From assembly GCA_937944145.1 (NCBI GenBank), contig CALDZK010000010.1, forward strand, positions 98,057 to 162,056: a stretch of DNA of 64,000 bases, given 5' to 3'. Numbering within the stretch: position 1 is the stretch's first letter; each line of letters begins with the position of its first letter. Below are positions 22,301-34,115 of the stretch, piece after piece. The translations under genes and the position numbers were made by a program. This stretch comes from an uncultured Candidatus Altimarinota bacterium. GTDB lineage: Bacteria; Patescibacteriota; Gracilibacteria; BD1-5; UBA6164. The notes under the pieces were generated by a model. It searched no databases. It saw nothing but the letters and a program-made list of their open reading frames with translations, and was not told where the DNA came from.

Positions 22301-24205
22301 CTATCTCACCAGCAACTTGTCATCATTGACTTCAAAACGCATCTTGTAGAGTCCAGTATCTCCGAGAAGAAATACTTCTTTGTCATTTGCTACATGAAAT
22401 TCTTTGATATCAAAATCACGAGGCTCGACCTGTCCGATATATTTGAGAGATTTTGTGTCCTGGAAACGGGTCGTATTTGGCTGAAATATCAGAAGTCTGT
22501 TGTCTAGAAGCATATACACGTAGTTCAGATTTGCAGCTGCGTGAAGAGATACTTTTTGAGTATCATCCTGTCTATCATAGTTTTTTGGGAGTTGATTGAG
22601 GGTTATAGACTCGAGACGATACTGTGGTGATACAAAGAGTTTTACTATAGAGAGATCTTGTTTGAGGATATATATACCCCCATCTATCGCCAGAGAAAGA
22701 ATCGTTCCTATTCCGGCTACATCATCCTGCGCGATATAAGAATCTCCTGCTTGAAATATTCCCCCGACTTTTTTATGACGATATATCTGATCACGGGCTT
22801 TATCAAGGAGGTAGAGATTTTGTCCATAAGTTGAAAGGATATTTGACTCTTCCCAGGTAGGTTGATCTGCTACATCGAGGTAAGTAAAGAAATTATTTTT
22901 TGCAAAGTTTACGACTTTTCCCCCAGAGGTAAGAAGAATAATATTTGTATCTTGGACGGACGCATCGATAAATTGATCTCCATCCTGGATATCTTCAAAT
23001 ACATGTACCTCTGGATCTTGCTCTCCAATAATTGGTCCTACCACACTCTGTGTATCTATGAGATATAGTTTTCATGCAACACTTACAACTTTGATGGGAT
23101 CAGTAAGTCCTTCTGATGTGTAGAGGGTATTTTCATCACTAATGAGAAAAGTCTCTATTCCGTTAAATTGTTTTTTGAGGACAGAGATATCTTCTTCTAT
23201 CTTGTCGACATCATTTGAAAAAAGATTTTGTGAAGCGATTTCTTTGAGAATACTTTCTCCATTTTCAATATGGAGAGAGAAAATATCTTCATTTGCTATA
23301 TTTTCACTCGCCAGACGCACATACTCTCTTGCCTTTAGTAGTTCTTGTTTTGCGAGTTCTGTATCTCTACTTCCAGAAGAGAGATTTACAAAACCAGACA
23401 AAAGTACGTAGAGAAATACAGCACATACAATCATTCCTCAGAGAAAGACTATGTTTTTTACGTTTTTTGACTGGGAAAATATAAACTTTTTGAGAGACAA
23501 GAAGTAGGCTAAAATCGTTTTAACCACGGTATTGTCTAAATATCTGAGTGCTTGGTAACGGAGTTCAGAGAGACGTGATTCTGATGACTCTAGTGGTGCT
23601 TCTTTGTACCTAAAAGAAATAAGTCCTACATTCTTTCATGGTTTTTCCCCTGTCATAATAGTCTCAATATTGGCATTAGAGTTATTGAGATCATCGAGAT
23701 GACAACTGTCGATAATATCTCCTTTTGAGAGATAATTTAGAATTCTGGTGGTAGAAAACATAATAGTTTCTCCATTATTGACTTCTCCGTTGAGGATAAA
23801 TCAAAAATTCTTTCTATCTTCTTGTTTATCAGTTACTTCGATAACATCGCTGTGTGTATTTATGAGATAACATGACGGACTTCCCACAGTCGAGAACAGA
23901 AATTCTCTTTGGTTGAGTATTCCTACAAATGCATGAATCCCCTTTGTGTTATCGTTTTTATCTCTCCAAGTAGACAGAAAACTATTAATATTTTCAAGAG
24001 CTGTAGAGAAATCATTGTAAGTGTCTTTTATACTGATCCTGTCTATAATACTATCAAGGATCTTGTTCAGAAATAATTCTCAAAAACTTGTATCTTTCAC
24101 ACTGATTAAAACCAGGAGATCAAGATGATGATCCAGATTTACGACACGAGATATAATCGTATTTTTTCACTGAAATTTCATCTTTTGGACATGTAGGTCG
24201 AGCAT
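22301..24205 (-). CDS. Single-pass membrane protein with C-terminal propeller-like domain
   Basis: 634 residues, not assigned to a family. Residues 1-240: a soluble domain with features reminiscent of PP2C-like folds (HDLLVLISVKDTSFGELF; ISFRYKEAP) but without clear metal-binding Asp motifs. One membrane helix near residues 248-268 (VFLGGMIVCAVFLYVLLSG), then a helical segment with KQELLKAREYVRLA, then from about 350 repeated beta strands (NIILLTSGGKVVNF, NLYLLDKARDQIYRH, GIYILKQDLSIVKLF, NYVYMLLDNRLLIFQP, EVFLLGDTGLYKM) that look like a beta-propeller. The start ATG at 24205 is the first in frame. Function unknown. Confidence 0.55.
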
Positions 24206-24362
24206 GGTTTTGGTGAATTATAAATTGCATAAGATTCTATCATTCAAATATATTTCTGAGAAAGTTTTTGTCAACAAGGACTTTGCACCTTTTTCACTGA
24301 TATCTTTGATATTTCGGGAATTTTCTTTACAATCTGCATGTTATATATCATATACAGAAACT

Positions 24363-25619
24363 GTGTTTCGCATACAACAAAGCCAAAGTCTAAAATGAGA
24401 AGTCACTATAGGAGGAAGTAAAAATGCAGCTCTACCACTCATAGCTGCAACACTACTTATTCCTGGGAAAACCACTCTCACAAACGTACCAGATATACTT
24501 GATGTCCATGACTTTATTCATTTTCTCAGGAGTATAGGTTGTCAGGTGTCTTTTCAAAACAGTACTCTCCAAGTCGACAATTCCGACATAAATTGAGATA
24601 CGATCGATACCAGTATGATAGCTAGAACTCGCGCTGGGATATATTTTGTTGCGTGACTCCTGAGTCGTTTTTGATCTGCTCAGATGCCCTATCCTCAGGG
24701 AGACAAAATAGGAAAACGTCCTATAGACGAACATATAGAGTGATATCAAAATATGGGGTATCAGTTTGAACTACAAGAAGATATTCTCAAGTTTTCATCT
24801 GGGGATACAAAAAAAGAGAGTACAATATATGCCTACTTTGCAGTAACAGCAACTGCAAATCTCATCATGTGAGCCGTAGGACGCAAGGCAAATACCACGA
24901 TCAAACTTGCTGCGTTTGAACCTCATATATTTAACCTCATTGATTTCCTGAGAAGTGCAGGAGTCCAAATAGATATCCGATATGACCATACTATCATCAT
25001 TCATGGAGGAGCTACTCTCAAAAACTCAGTATCTCACGAAGTCATCTCAGACTACCTACAGTCTGGGACATTTGCCATCATTGGGGCCCTATGTGCTAAA
25101 GAGTACATAGACATCAAACAAGCACGTATCAAAGACCTCAGTGCCTTTCTGTATAAACTAAACAGTTGTTGAGTACAAACACAAGACCTATGAAACGATA
25201 CTCTTCGTGTCTACAGGTCAAACAAACTCACTGCTACAAATATTCAGACCAATATATTCCCAGGATTTCCAACAGATCTCATGCCCCTGTTTAGTGTTCT
25301 GATGACCCAGTGTCAAGGAACGAGCAGAATACACGAAGTACTCTATGAAGGAAGACTCAATTGGCTTGTTGAATACGAAAGACTCGGGGGACAAGCCAGA
25401 ATCATCAACCTGCATGAAGCAAAAATAAGTGGTCCAACACAACTTATCTGAAACAAAGTCAATAGTTGGGATCTCCGTAGTGGTGCTGCTATGGTTATTG
25501 CGGGTATGATAGCTGAGGGAGAAACGATAGTCGAAAACATCTACTGGATCAAACGTGGATATGATGACTTTCTTTGAAAACTCCAGTCCCTAGGGGCTGA
25601 TATCACAGATATATCTTAA
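24363..25619 (+). CDS. murA: UDP-N-acetylglucosamine 1-carboxyvinyltransferase, Asp-type active site
   Basis: 418 residues. MurA starts peptidoglycan synthesis by adding enolpyruvate to UDP-GlcNAc. Recognisable: [23 protein letters not shown] at the N-terminus, [55 protein letters not shown] and [17 protein letters not shown]. The loop that normally reads G-C-x-I-G-x-R-P here reads G-D-K-I-G-K-R-P, placing Asp (about residue 114, codon GAC 24702-24704) at the fosfomycin-reactive Cys. The start is GTG 24363; no ATG is in frame nearby. It is followed by a 63-residue membrane protein. Confidence 0.93.
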
Positions 25620-25631
25620 AAAATACACATC

Positions 25632-25823
25632 ATGAACAAAACAGCTCTCGTTCTCATACTCTTTGGAATGACCAATATTCTCTTTCCTGATTTTATTGCC
25701 TATATCATCGGAGGAGTATCCCTTACTGCAGGAATTATCATGCTTCTAGGAGGAAGTATCTGACCCAAAAGACCAAACGGAGAAAGCCACGTAAAATTTG
25801 GGAACTACAAGATATTTAGGTAA
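25632..25823 (+). CDS. Small membrane protein (63 residues)
   Basis: Starts 12 bases after murA. Sequence is two hydrophobic stretches (ALVLILFGMTNILF, FIAYIIGGVSLTAGIIMLLGG) and a short polar tail (PKRPNGESHVKFGNYKIFR), suggesting a two-helix inner-membrane protein. One TGA codes Gly. Co-transcription with murA is likely; no function recognised. Its TAA directly abuts the convergent deacylase stop (TAATTA). Confidence 0.55.
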
Positions 25824-26297
25824 TTAGAGTTTGCTATAGACATACTCTATCTCCAGATTTTTAAGAAAATGTTCTACTGCTCGCATCTGTAGCACGATCG
25901 TATTATCATTTTGTAGTGGATGAAATCCTACTTGTTTTCACTGGAGCTCTTGATCAAAAACAACTTTGATATCTCTCTGCTGGTTATTCACCAGAGCAAA
26001 TGGGCTGACACTTCCTGGTTTGAGTCATATCTTATCCATCATACGCTCTGGACTTGCAAAGCTCATTTTGCTATCATCAAATATACTACGAATAATATTG
26101 GTATCAAGTTTCTTGCTGTCAGGGAGAACTACCATATAGAAATTTGTAGCTTTTTTGTTTCGCAAAAGTAGTGACTTGACCCTATATCCGGGTATATCTA
26201 CTCACTTTGCCTCGTCACAAGTAAACACGGGATCATGTTCATAGTTTGTGTACTCTAGTTTGAGTTCATCGAGGATATCGAATATTTGTTGTTTCAT
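25824..26297 (-). CDS. YbaK/ProX-type aminoacyl-tRNA deacylase-like protein
   Basis: 157 residues. Resembles the bacterial prolyl-tRNA editing (ProX/YbaK) domain: FDILDELKLEYTNYEHDPVFTCDEA, KSLLLRNKKATNFYMVVLP, SFASPERMMDKIGLKPGSVSPFALVNNQQRDIKVVFDQEL and FHPLQNDNTIVL match the ordered family blocks. Such proteins hydrolyse mischarged Ala-tRNA-Pro or similar. TGA-Gly occurs in KGVDIPG and GKQVGFHP. The stop abuts the convergent small membrane gene. Confidence 0.85.
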
Positions 26298-26322
26298 GTA
26301 TCTAAGTATATAAAACTTTATA

Positions 26323-26356
26323 AAAAAATCGAGTCCCAAATTTGGGACTCGATTTT
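26323..26356 (-). terminator. Perfect palindromic terminator
   Basis: AAAATCGAGTCCCAAA / TTTGGGACTCGATTTT, a long uninterrupted palindrome, ends the following minus gene whose stop codon begins in it. Confidence 0.8.
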
Positions 26357-26819
26357 AATGAAATCTTTTTTTAAAAGGAGAGGTGAGAATATTTACTACA
26401 TCAAGACACCTCATTCATATAACTTGCTGTATCGTTGGTTGAAATGGAATATCCGTAGTAGATCTCGGTTGCAAACGATCCTGGGGACTTTGAAGATCAT
26501 GAAGTCCTCAGTTTGTTTTATAGTAAGGGTCTAAATCAGAAGCATCAAACGGGGGTATAATACTGGCTGTTGTTCCATCAAAGTTTATAACGAGTCTACT
26601 TCCATCTGAAAATACTACTTGTCCTGACGTACGTATCCATTGCATTTCTTTTGACCATGAAACGGGTATTTGCGCGTATTCTATATCATTATCTATCTTT
26701 TTGGGAGCAAATTTTCTATCAGATATATCTGGTCCTCTTACTACCTCTGACCATTTATAGTTCTCTCTATCAGGGAATCCATACTGTATAGGGTATATAT
26801 CTCTGAGATTTACATTCAT
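26355..26819 (-). CDS. Hypothetical protein
   Basis: 154 residues, not recognised. The N-terminus has NLRDIYPIQYGFPDRENYKWSEVV; there is a strand-rich middle (GQVVFSDGSRLVINFDGTTASIIPPF) and a C-terminal Pro/Gln/Arg segment. TGA at 26508-26510 is read as Gly, giving about 50 further residues. No signal peptide. A TTGACA box (26871-26876 on the minus strand) upstream may be its promoter. Confidence 0.45.
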
Positions 26820-26881
26820 ACATAACGATTATTAGTATTTTTGATTATCCTAATAATAAACGAATTACAAGCACTGTCAAA

Positions 26882-28165
26882 TTATAAATCCACTGATCTT
26901 TGTGCTCATGACTGGAGATTTTCAAGAATATATCATCCTTGCTGCTTCTCCTCTTTTCCATAAATAACTACTTCACTATATTCCTTCTTCTTTGCATACT
27001 GAATCGCTTTTCCTATCTTGCGAACGCTGAGTCCTACAATAACGTTCTTTCACTCTGAGCGAAGTCCTGTAGCGATGTTTTGGATATCTACAAAGTATGC
27101 TTCATCCAGAAGGGGAATAAAAACAGTTTCTGATTTTTGATTTTGTATTTCACTCAAGAGTCCATGTCCCTCGAGAAAGAGCTTCATCGTCTCATCTCCC
27201 GGAGCAAAACCTACCGCAGGAATTCCTTCTTTAACTCAAAATATATCAGCAAGACCATTGTAACGTCCTCCTCAGAAGAGTGCGCGAGGATTGTCAGGAT
27301 TTTGGTCAAACATCTCAAATATTATCCCATCATAATAATCAAACCCACGGATCAGACTTCCTGAGAATTCTATCTCATTTTCATATCATAGATCTGTAAG
27401 TTTCTCGGTAATACTTGCAAATTGTTTGAGGCTCTCAGTTCCTGCCAAAAGCAAAAACTCTTTTCGAATATCTTCTGTAGTTCTTGCGCTCATAAACGCG
27501 TGTATCGGCTCTGGGGTTTTGATTCCTATACTCTTGAGCTCTTTTTCAAATACTTCTTTAGGAAGCTTATCATACTTATCAAGAAGCCTCATGAGATTCA
27601 TTTTGGTCTCTTGTTTTTTAATGGCAAGTACCTGCGTCAAAAAACTATCTATGAGCCCTCTATGATTGAGTTTGAGTTTATAACTTCCTGCAGGAGGGGC
27701 AAATGCTCTCATAAGTTCCAGAGAAAGAGTCAGTATTTCTATATCAGAGTTCTCTGACTCATCTCCAAATATATCAGCGTTGAGTTGCCAAAACTCCCTA
27801 TTTCTCCCTTTTTGAGGTTTTTCGTTACGATAAAAATTTGCGATAGAAAACCATTTTATAGGTTTTTCTACTTCTTTCCATTTACTCGCGACCATACGCG
27901 TTACTGTCGGAGTCATCTCTGGACGAATAGCCAGATCTGATAGTTTCCCTTCACGGTTAGTTATTTGTGTGAGTTCTGATCCTCCCACATCTTCTCAACT
28001 CTTTGCTTTCCAGATATCTGTAGACTCCACAAGTGGCCCGAGGTATTCCTCAAAACCGTAGCTCTGACAAACACTTCTCCAGGTATCAAATATATATTTT
28101 CTGACCTTATATTCTTCTGGGAACCAGTCAGATGTTCCTTTTGGTGGTTTGGTGGATAATTGCAT
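26882..28165 (-). CDS. hisS: Histidyl-tRNA synthetase
   Basis: 427 residues. Charges tRNA-His. Starts with KPPKGTSDWFPEEY; class II motif 1 region, then LRPEMTPTVTRMV-like (AIRPEMTPTVTRMVA), motif 2 FYRNEKPQKGRNREFWQLNADIFG, the histidine-binding loop IRGFDYYDGIIFEMF, GGGRYNGLADIFG and EGIPAVGFAPGDE, then an anticodon-binding domain. TGA-Gly is used in the DYYDG region and elsewhere. The ComM-like gene lies 88 bases upstream. Confidence 0.95.
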
Positions 28166-28253
28166 AGTTATATCGTTTTATGAAGTTTGTTTTAGTATAT
28201 CTAAAAAAACAAAAATGATAATTTTTTACATTTATTTTTGAACTGTTTTACCA

Positions 28254-29795
28254 CTAGTTCTCCTCTTTCTTTCGAAAACTCAATGCTTCGAGTATATGTT
28301 CCACGAGGATGTTTTCACTCTCTCATAAATCCGCAATAGTACGAGATAGTTTTAAAATGCGATAATAGCTGCGTGCTGATAGCTGGAGTGATTGTACAGC
28401 TTCTTTGAGTATTGACTCACCATCGCTACACAGAAAACAATAGTTTTGTATCTCTTTGGTACTCATTTCTGCGTTACAGGATATACCTAGTGTTTCAAAA
28501 CGTTTGTGCTGGATAAGTCGTGCATCCTCTATACGCTTTTTTATATCACTCGAAGACTCTGCGAGAACTTGGTTTTTTCCTGACTGAAATTCCTCAGTCT
28601 TTACTTTTGGGACTTCGATAAATATATCTATCCTATCTATCAGAGGACCTGAGAGTCTGGATCTATAGTTCTTGACAGCGAGAGGTGAGCACTGGCAGTC
28701 TTTATCTGGATCTGAGAGATATCCACATGGACACGGGTTCATCGCACCAACAAAAGAAAAATTTGCAGGATATTCATAGCTGGCATTGACGCGAGTTACC
28801 TGTATAATTCCATCCTCAAGTGGTTGACGAAGAACCTCCAGGACTGATTTTTGAAACTCGAGTACTTCGTCCAAGAACAAGACTCATTTATGTGCCAAAC
28901 TAATCTCCCCTGGCTTTGCATTACTTCCTCCTCAGATAATACTCACCGAACTTGCTGTATGATGGACTGTACGAAACGGACGTCGTTTGATGATAGGATT
29001 CTCGTTACTGAGTAGTCCTGAGATACTATATATCTTTGAGATTTCTATAGCTTCATCCAGAGTCAGATCTGGGAGTATCGTAGAAAATGCTTTGGCTAAC
29101 ATCGTCTTTCCACTTCCCGGAGGTCCATCCATGATAATGTTATGACCTCCTGCTGCTGCGATCTCCAGAGCACGTTTGGCGAACTGTTGACCAATGACGT
29201 ATTTGAAATCGTGGGTTTGTGCGTAGGTATCCTCTGAACAAATCTGACTAAAGTCTAGAGGAGCTTCTGGAACGATATCTCTATCACCATTGAGCATATC
29301 TATGAGTTTTTTGAGGTTTTTTACTTCGATAACTTCTATATCTGGGATAATGGAGGCCTCTAGGATATTTGATTCTGGGATAAATATGCGTTTAAATCAT
29401 TTTTCTTTTGCTCCGAGGGTCGCTGGGAGGATTCATGGAACAGATCTCAGCTTACCATCGAGAGCCAACTCTCAGAGAAACACACTATCCTTTACAAAGG
29501 TATCATCAGATATATATCCTTCGTTGAGAAGTATTCAGACAGCGATCCCGAGATCAAAACTTGGACCTACTTTTTTGATATTTGCTGGTGCCAAATTTAC
29601 CGTGATACGTGTCGTTGGGAGCTTTGCTCAGCTGGATTTTAGGGAGCTTCTCAGTCGTTCTTTACTCTCCTGTACCCCTTGATCTGGGAGTCATACGATC
29701 GTAAAAGCTGGAAGTCCGTTGTTTATGTCTACTTCTATATCTATAATAGTTGTATCAAGTCCATTGACTGTTATTGCGTGTACCAATGATATCAT
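28254..29795 (-). CDS. comM: ComM/YifB-type Mg-chelatase-like AAA+ ATPase
   Basis: 513 residues. N-terminal ChlI domain (VHAITVNGLDTTIIDIEVDINNGLPAFTIVGLPDQGVQESKERLRSSL; RITVNLAPANIKKVGPSFDLGIAVGILL), central AAA+ module with Walker A [52 protein letters not shown], and a C-terminal zinc-type cluster NPCPCGYLSDPDKDCQC plus helicase-like domain (RLSGPLIDRIDI). ComM is a hexameric helicase for branch migration in natural transformation, which would fit DNA uptake in a reduced bacterium (inference). Confidence 0.92.
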
Positions 29796-29961
29796 CTCAA
29801 ATTATGTTATATGCTAAGTATCTTTTATTATACACAATTTATATACACTTCAAGAAAGTATTATTTTTTAGCTCCTGTATTTAATGTAGAATTAATACAT
29901 ACTCATCTCGACAAAAAAGAAACTATAGTATATACTTCTTGTATCAGTTAACACATATATT

Positions 29962-30186
29962 ATGAAACAATGTAGATTTTGCTTTGGGGTCGGTGCCTGG
30001 TATAAAAAATCAAAAAAATACGCAATCTGGGTTTTTCGTCTCCCTATATGGTATTTTCCTATTATTATACTCTCTGGAATTATAGGTTGGTTTGCTTGAT
30101 GGACTGTGTTTTTCTTTGTTCCAGGAGGTACCATGATTATTCCTATAGCTGTTATTAATCGGGCAAAGAAGAGAGAGGGAGTATAG
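29962..30186 (+). CDS. Small membrane protein (74 residues)
   Basis: Starts MKQCRFCFGVGAWYKKSKKY with two N-terminal Cys, then two hydrophobic segments (LPIWYFPIIILSGIIGWFAGW, VFFFVPGGTMIIPIAVI) and a basic end. Not recognised. It lies alone between comM and secY, closed by the terminator shared with secY. Confidence 0.5.
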
Positions 30187-30203
30187 ATCTAGAAACATAC
30201 AAC

Positions 30204-30236
30204 AAAAAAAGAATCCTAAGCTTTAGGATTCTTTTA
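30204..30236. terminator. Bidirectional terminator after secY
   Basis: AAAGAATCCTAA / TTAGGATTCTTT palindrome (loop inside the GCTT centre) with flanking A and T runs; ends the long ribosomal operon. Confidence 0.8.
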
Positions 30237-30248
30237 TATGTATATGAT

Positions 30249-31523
30249 TTATTTATACTTACTATAATCAAACATCTTCATCTCACTATCTACTTTTCTC
30301 AGTATATCAAGAATTACTGAAACAATAATGATCAGTCCGGCTCCTGTAATAATAAAATCTACACTCTGACCAAGTATCTTCCCAAGTATATATGGAAGTA
30401 CGGCAATCAATGCAAGAAATGAACCTCCAAAGAGATTGAGATGATTAGAGACTCTCTGGAGATACTCAGCAGTATCTGTTCCTGGTCTGATACCTGGGAT
30501 ATATCCTCCTCTTTTTTGGATATTTTCTGCGACTTGTTCTGTATTAAAAGTGATCGATACATAGAAAAATGCAAATCCTAGTACAAGGAGAAAATATACA
30601 ATGATAAATACCCATGAAGGATTATCAATACTAAAGTATGTGAGGAGTGTCTGACCTACTTTTGAAGCAGTCGCTCCAGTAGAGTTAGAAAGGATCTGTC
30701 CAAGTATAGCTGGAAATGTTACGATAGAAACAGAAAAGATAATAGGTATCATCCCTGCTTGATTTACCTTGATTGGAAAATATGATTTTTCTTCACGACC
30801 TGTTCTAGAGTAGATGATAGGGATTCTTCTATGTCCTTCTGTAAATTTGATAATGATATAGATGATAGCCAGTGTTGCGAGCAAGAGACCTGCAAAGAGT
30901 GGATACTGGGCTGCACTGATGTATCCGAGTATCACTCCTGGAGTTGCTGCGAGAACCCCTGCCATGATGATAATAGATATACCATTACTGATACCATACT
31001 CGGTCATTACTTCCCCTAGCCACATCAGAAACATAGTACCAGCTGTAGCTATGAGCATAGCCATAAGTACTGTTTGTGTGTCTGTAACGTCTACTATACT
31101 TCCTCCAGCAAGAGAATTGAGGAGAATGATCATCCCATAACTCTGTACAAATGCGAGTGGGAGAGTCAACCATCTGGTAATTTTTGTAATTTTCTTTTGT
31201 CATTGTTCTCCTTCTTTTTGCATATCTCCGATCTTTGGAACGATAACTCCAAGAAGTTGTATGATGATAACTGCATTGATATACGGAGCAAGTCCCATAA
31301 GAATAATAGAGAAGTTTTCAAGTCCTCCCCCAAGTAGAGCACTAAAAAATGCAAGTCCTTTTTGTCCTTCAATAATCGCTGCCAGTCCATCAGTATTTAC
31401 TCCTGGAATAGGAATAACTGAGAGGAACTTATATACAAGTATAAGCAAAAGCGTTGCAATAATCTTTTGTCTCAGGTCTTTTATGGTAAATACAGATTTG
31501 ATATAATCAAGTATCATATTCAT
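30249..31523 (-). CDS. secY: Protein translocase subunit SecY
   Basis: 424 residues, ten membrane helices. The channel for protein export. Typical stretches: KIIATLLLILVYKFLSVIPIPGVN, GLAPYINAVIIIQLL, GEVMTEYGISNGISIIIMAG, RRIPIIYSRT, VNQAGMIPIIFSVSI, FFYVSITFNTEQVAENIQKRGGYIPGIRPG and a C-terminal K-rich end. TGA (EGEQGQKK) read as Gly joins two parts. Last gene of the ribosomal operon, 108 bases after rplO. Confidence 0.96.
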
Positions 31524-31607
31524 GCGTTAGTTGTAAAAATCGTCATCTTTGAGAGAGTGTCTCTATACTTATTTACACTCTTATACTCTCTTTCTCCAGT
31601 AAAGCAA

Positions 31608-31642
31608 TGAAAATAGTCCTTTTCTTAGGGACTATTTTTTTG
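31608..31642. other. Hairpin at the rplO 3' end
   Basis: Inverted repeat AAATAGTCC / GGACTATTT with a 9-base loop; the rplO stop (31632-31634) lies in it. The T-run is long on the plus side and weak on the minus side, so it may be a partial terminator lowering secY expression or an RNA stabiliser. Confidence 0.45.
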
Positions 31643-32159
31643 TTTTTTCTTCTACAGGAGTCTTGTCTTCTTGTGTTTTTGTCTCGACTTCAACTGCAAT
31701 TGCAGAAAGAATCTCTATCTTTCATCCGGCTGCTTCTATAGCACTCACAGCACTACTGGAAGCTGCTTCTACTACTACTGTTACTTTTGCTTTCAGTTCT
31801 CCTTTCCCGAGAAGTTTTACTGGAAGATTTTTATTACTTATCATATTTGCTTCAAGAAGTGTTTGTTTTGATACCTCTTTGAGTCCAGCTTTTGCAGCAA
31901 GTTCTACATCTGAGAGGTTAATGATAGTAAAGTGTTTTTTAAATTTAGCATTTGAAAAACCTTTAAGTTTTGGCATTCTTCTAAAAAGAGGTGTTTGTCC
32001 TCATTCAAACCAATCTGGTACTCATCCTCCGCTACGACAGTTTTGTCCGTTCATTCCTCTTCCTGAGAAAGTTCCTTTTCCAGATCCATTCCCTCTTCCG
32101 AGTCTCTTGAACTTTTTTCTTGATCCAGTGTTTGGTTTTATTGTATTTGTAGAAAGCAT
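31632..32159 (-). CDS. rplO: 50S ribosomal protein L15
   Basis: 175 residues. Starts [61 protein letters not shown], the standard L15 N-terminus, with TGA at conserved Gly positions. A C-terminal Glu/Lys/Thr tail extends past the family core (SAIAVEVETKTQEDKTPVEEKTKK). It follows rpsE directly; rpmD (L30), which usually lies between, is missing. Confidence 0.95.
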
Positions 32160-32230
32160 ATTCACGTATGTAATTAAAGTAGTAATTTTCTTAGATTCTT
32201 TGAGTTAATTCCTCATGATCAAGAAGTTTT

Positions 32231-32710
32231 TTATTTAAACGAAGTAAGAGCTTTTAGAGTTGCTCTTGCGTTGTTGATAAGGTTACTTGAACCATATCTC
32301 TTTGCAAGTACATCTGTATATCCAGCTACAGAGAGAACTTTTCTGGCAGATCCACCAGCGATAATACCTGTACCTTTTGATGCTGGATGTACCATGAGTT
32401 TTGCTGCTTTATATTTTACAGTAACATCATATGGTATAGTTCCATCCTCGATAGTTACTTTTGTAAGATGTTTTTTTGCATTTGCTACAGCTTTTGCAAT
32501 AGCATCTACTACTTCCCAACTTTTTCCTGTTCCAAGTCCTACTTTTCCTTTTCCATCTCAGATAACCATAACGGCTCTAAATCTAAGTTGTCTTCAACCA
32601 GATGTAACTCTCGTTACTCTGTCTATAGCGAGAAGTTCTTCTTTGAATTCTTTTCTTGCTTCAAAGCTTTTTCCTCCTTTAGAGTCTTTTCTTTTTTTAT
32701 CAAATGCCAT
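32231..32710 (-). CDS. rpsE: 30S ribosomal protein S5
   Basis: 159 residues. FKEELLAIDRVTRVTSGGRQLRFRAVMVIGDGKGKVGLGTGKSWEVVDAI and PASKGTGIIAGGSARKVLSVAGYTDVLAKRYGSSN are canonical S5. TGA encodes Gly in TSGGRQL and VIGDG. S5 acts in decoding fidelity. The 71-base gap to rplO holds no reading frame for L30. Confidence 0.96.
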
Positions 32711-32728
32711 AATAGACGATATTTATAA

Positions 32729-33073
32729 TTAAAATTTTAATCCTGTTTCTCTTGCTGCCTCTGCGAGTGCTTTTACTCTTCCATGGTATGCAAAACCTCC
32801 TCTATCAAAAACTATTTCTTTGATTTTAAGATCTTTTGCTTTTTTTGCTATTTCTTCCCCTACTTTTTTTGCAGATTCTACTTTTGTAGTTTTCCCATCT
32901 GTTTTTATATCAGATGCTGCTGCAAGAGTTTTACCAGTTACATCATCTATAAGTTGTACGTAGATATTTTCATTACTTCTAAATACACTGAGACGTGGTC
33001 TCTTTGCTGTACCAGACATAGTAGATCTGATTTTTGCTTTTCTTCTGAGTCTGTTTACTTGTTTTTGTAACAT
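32729..33073 (-). CDS. rplR: 50S ribosomal protein L18
   Basis: 114 residues. [30 protein letters not shown] and [27 protein letters not shown] are the family signature; it binds 5S rRNA. No TGA codon. 18 bases upstream of rpsE. Confidence 0.96.
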   Translation of the reverse strand: MLQKQVNRLRRKAKIRSTMSGTAKRPRLSVFRSNENIYVQLIDDVTGKTLAAASDIKTDGKTTKVESAKKVGEEIAKKAKDLKIKEIVFDRGGFAYHGRVKALAEAARETGLKF

Positions 33074-33112
33074 AGTTCTATAAATAGTTATAAATTTTTG
33101 AGTGAATATTTA

Positions 33113-33655
33113 TTATTTTGCCCCTGATTTACCTGCTTTTCTCCTAATATGTTCTCCAACATACTTGATTCCTTTTCCTTTATATGGTTCTGGTTTCTTC
33201 TTTGCTTTGATTTTAGAAGCAAATTGTCCTACTCTTTGTTTATCTATCCCTGATACATGTATTATGTTCTTTGCTTTTTCATCCATAGCAACTTTGATCC
33301 CCTCTGGAACTTGCATTTCTACTTTGTGAGAATATCCAATAGAGAGTATAAGTTTTTGTCCTTGAACTTCAAACTTGTACCCTACACCATTAATCTCAAG
33401 ACTCTTTTTGAATCCTTCAGAAACACCAGTAACCATGTTTTGGATAACAGCTCTTGTTGTTCCCCATAATGCGTGTGATTCTTCATTTTGTGGAGTTACC
33501 ACTATACTTCCCTCTACCACTTCTACCTTTACAGCTTCTGGACGAAAACTAAACGAGAGTTCACCAAGTGATCCTTTCACAGTGACAGTATTTTCTTGTA
33601 CTTTTGCTTCCGTTTTTTCTGCTATTACAACGGGAACTTTTCCTATTCTAGACAT
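33113..33655 (-). CDS. rplF: 50S ribosomal protein L6
   Basis: 180 residues. SRIGKVPVVI start, ALWGTTRAVIQNMVTGVSEGFKKSLEINGVGYKFEVQG and the C-terminal signature KPEPYKGKGIKYVGEHIRRKAGKSGAK. No TGA codon. Lies near the GTPase centre of the 50S subunit. Confidence 0.96.
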   Translation of the reverse strand: MSRIGKVPVVIAEKTEAKVQENTVTVKGSLGELSFSFRPEAVKVEVVEGSIVVTPQNEESHALWGTTRAVIQNMVTGVSEGFKKSLEINGVGYKFEVQGQKLILSIGYSHKVEMQVPEGIKVAMDEKAKNIIHVSGIDKQRVGQFASKIKAKKKPEPYKGKGIKYVGEHIRRKAGKSGAK

Positions 33656-33722
33656 ATATTTTTTATAATTAATGTAAATTACGACAGAGAGATATCTCTC
33701 TTATCTGCATTTTTCTATACTC

Positions 33723-34115
33723 TTAAAAGACTTCACATAACAGTTCTCCTCCTACATTGAGGCTTCTCGCTTCATATCCTGTTATTACTCCTTTTGGAGT
33801 AGATACGATAAATATTCCTTTTCCATTTTTAGATTTTCTAATATCTCATGATCCGAGATAGATTCTCTGTCCTGGTCTAGATATTCTCTTAAAAGTTGGG
33901 ACGTATTTTGTTACTTTTACGCTATTGAGCGAGATAGAAATATTTTTCTTATGCCCATCTTCTACTACTTCATAGCCAGCAACATACTTATTCTTTTTAA
34001 GAATTTTCAGTATATCTGATTTTATTCTCGAATACGGAACCTCAACAAGTTCGATTCTTGCCATGTATGCATTTCTTATTCTTGTGAGAAGATCTCCGAT
34101 TGGATCAAGTATCAT
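33723..34115 (-). CDS. rpsH: 30S ribosomal protein S8
   Basis: 130 residues. [42 protein letters not shown] at the start, [18 protein letters not shown], a TGA-Gly, then [33 protein letters not shown]. It organises the central domain of 16S rRNA. The upstream 145-base gap contains an extended -10-like TTGGTATAAT on the minus strand, a possible internal promoter. Confidence 0.96.

Noticed and set aside
31663..32732. Long open frames on the plus strand opposite rplO and rpsE
   Set aside because: They mirror real ribosomal genes; their products are low-complexity and match nothing.
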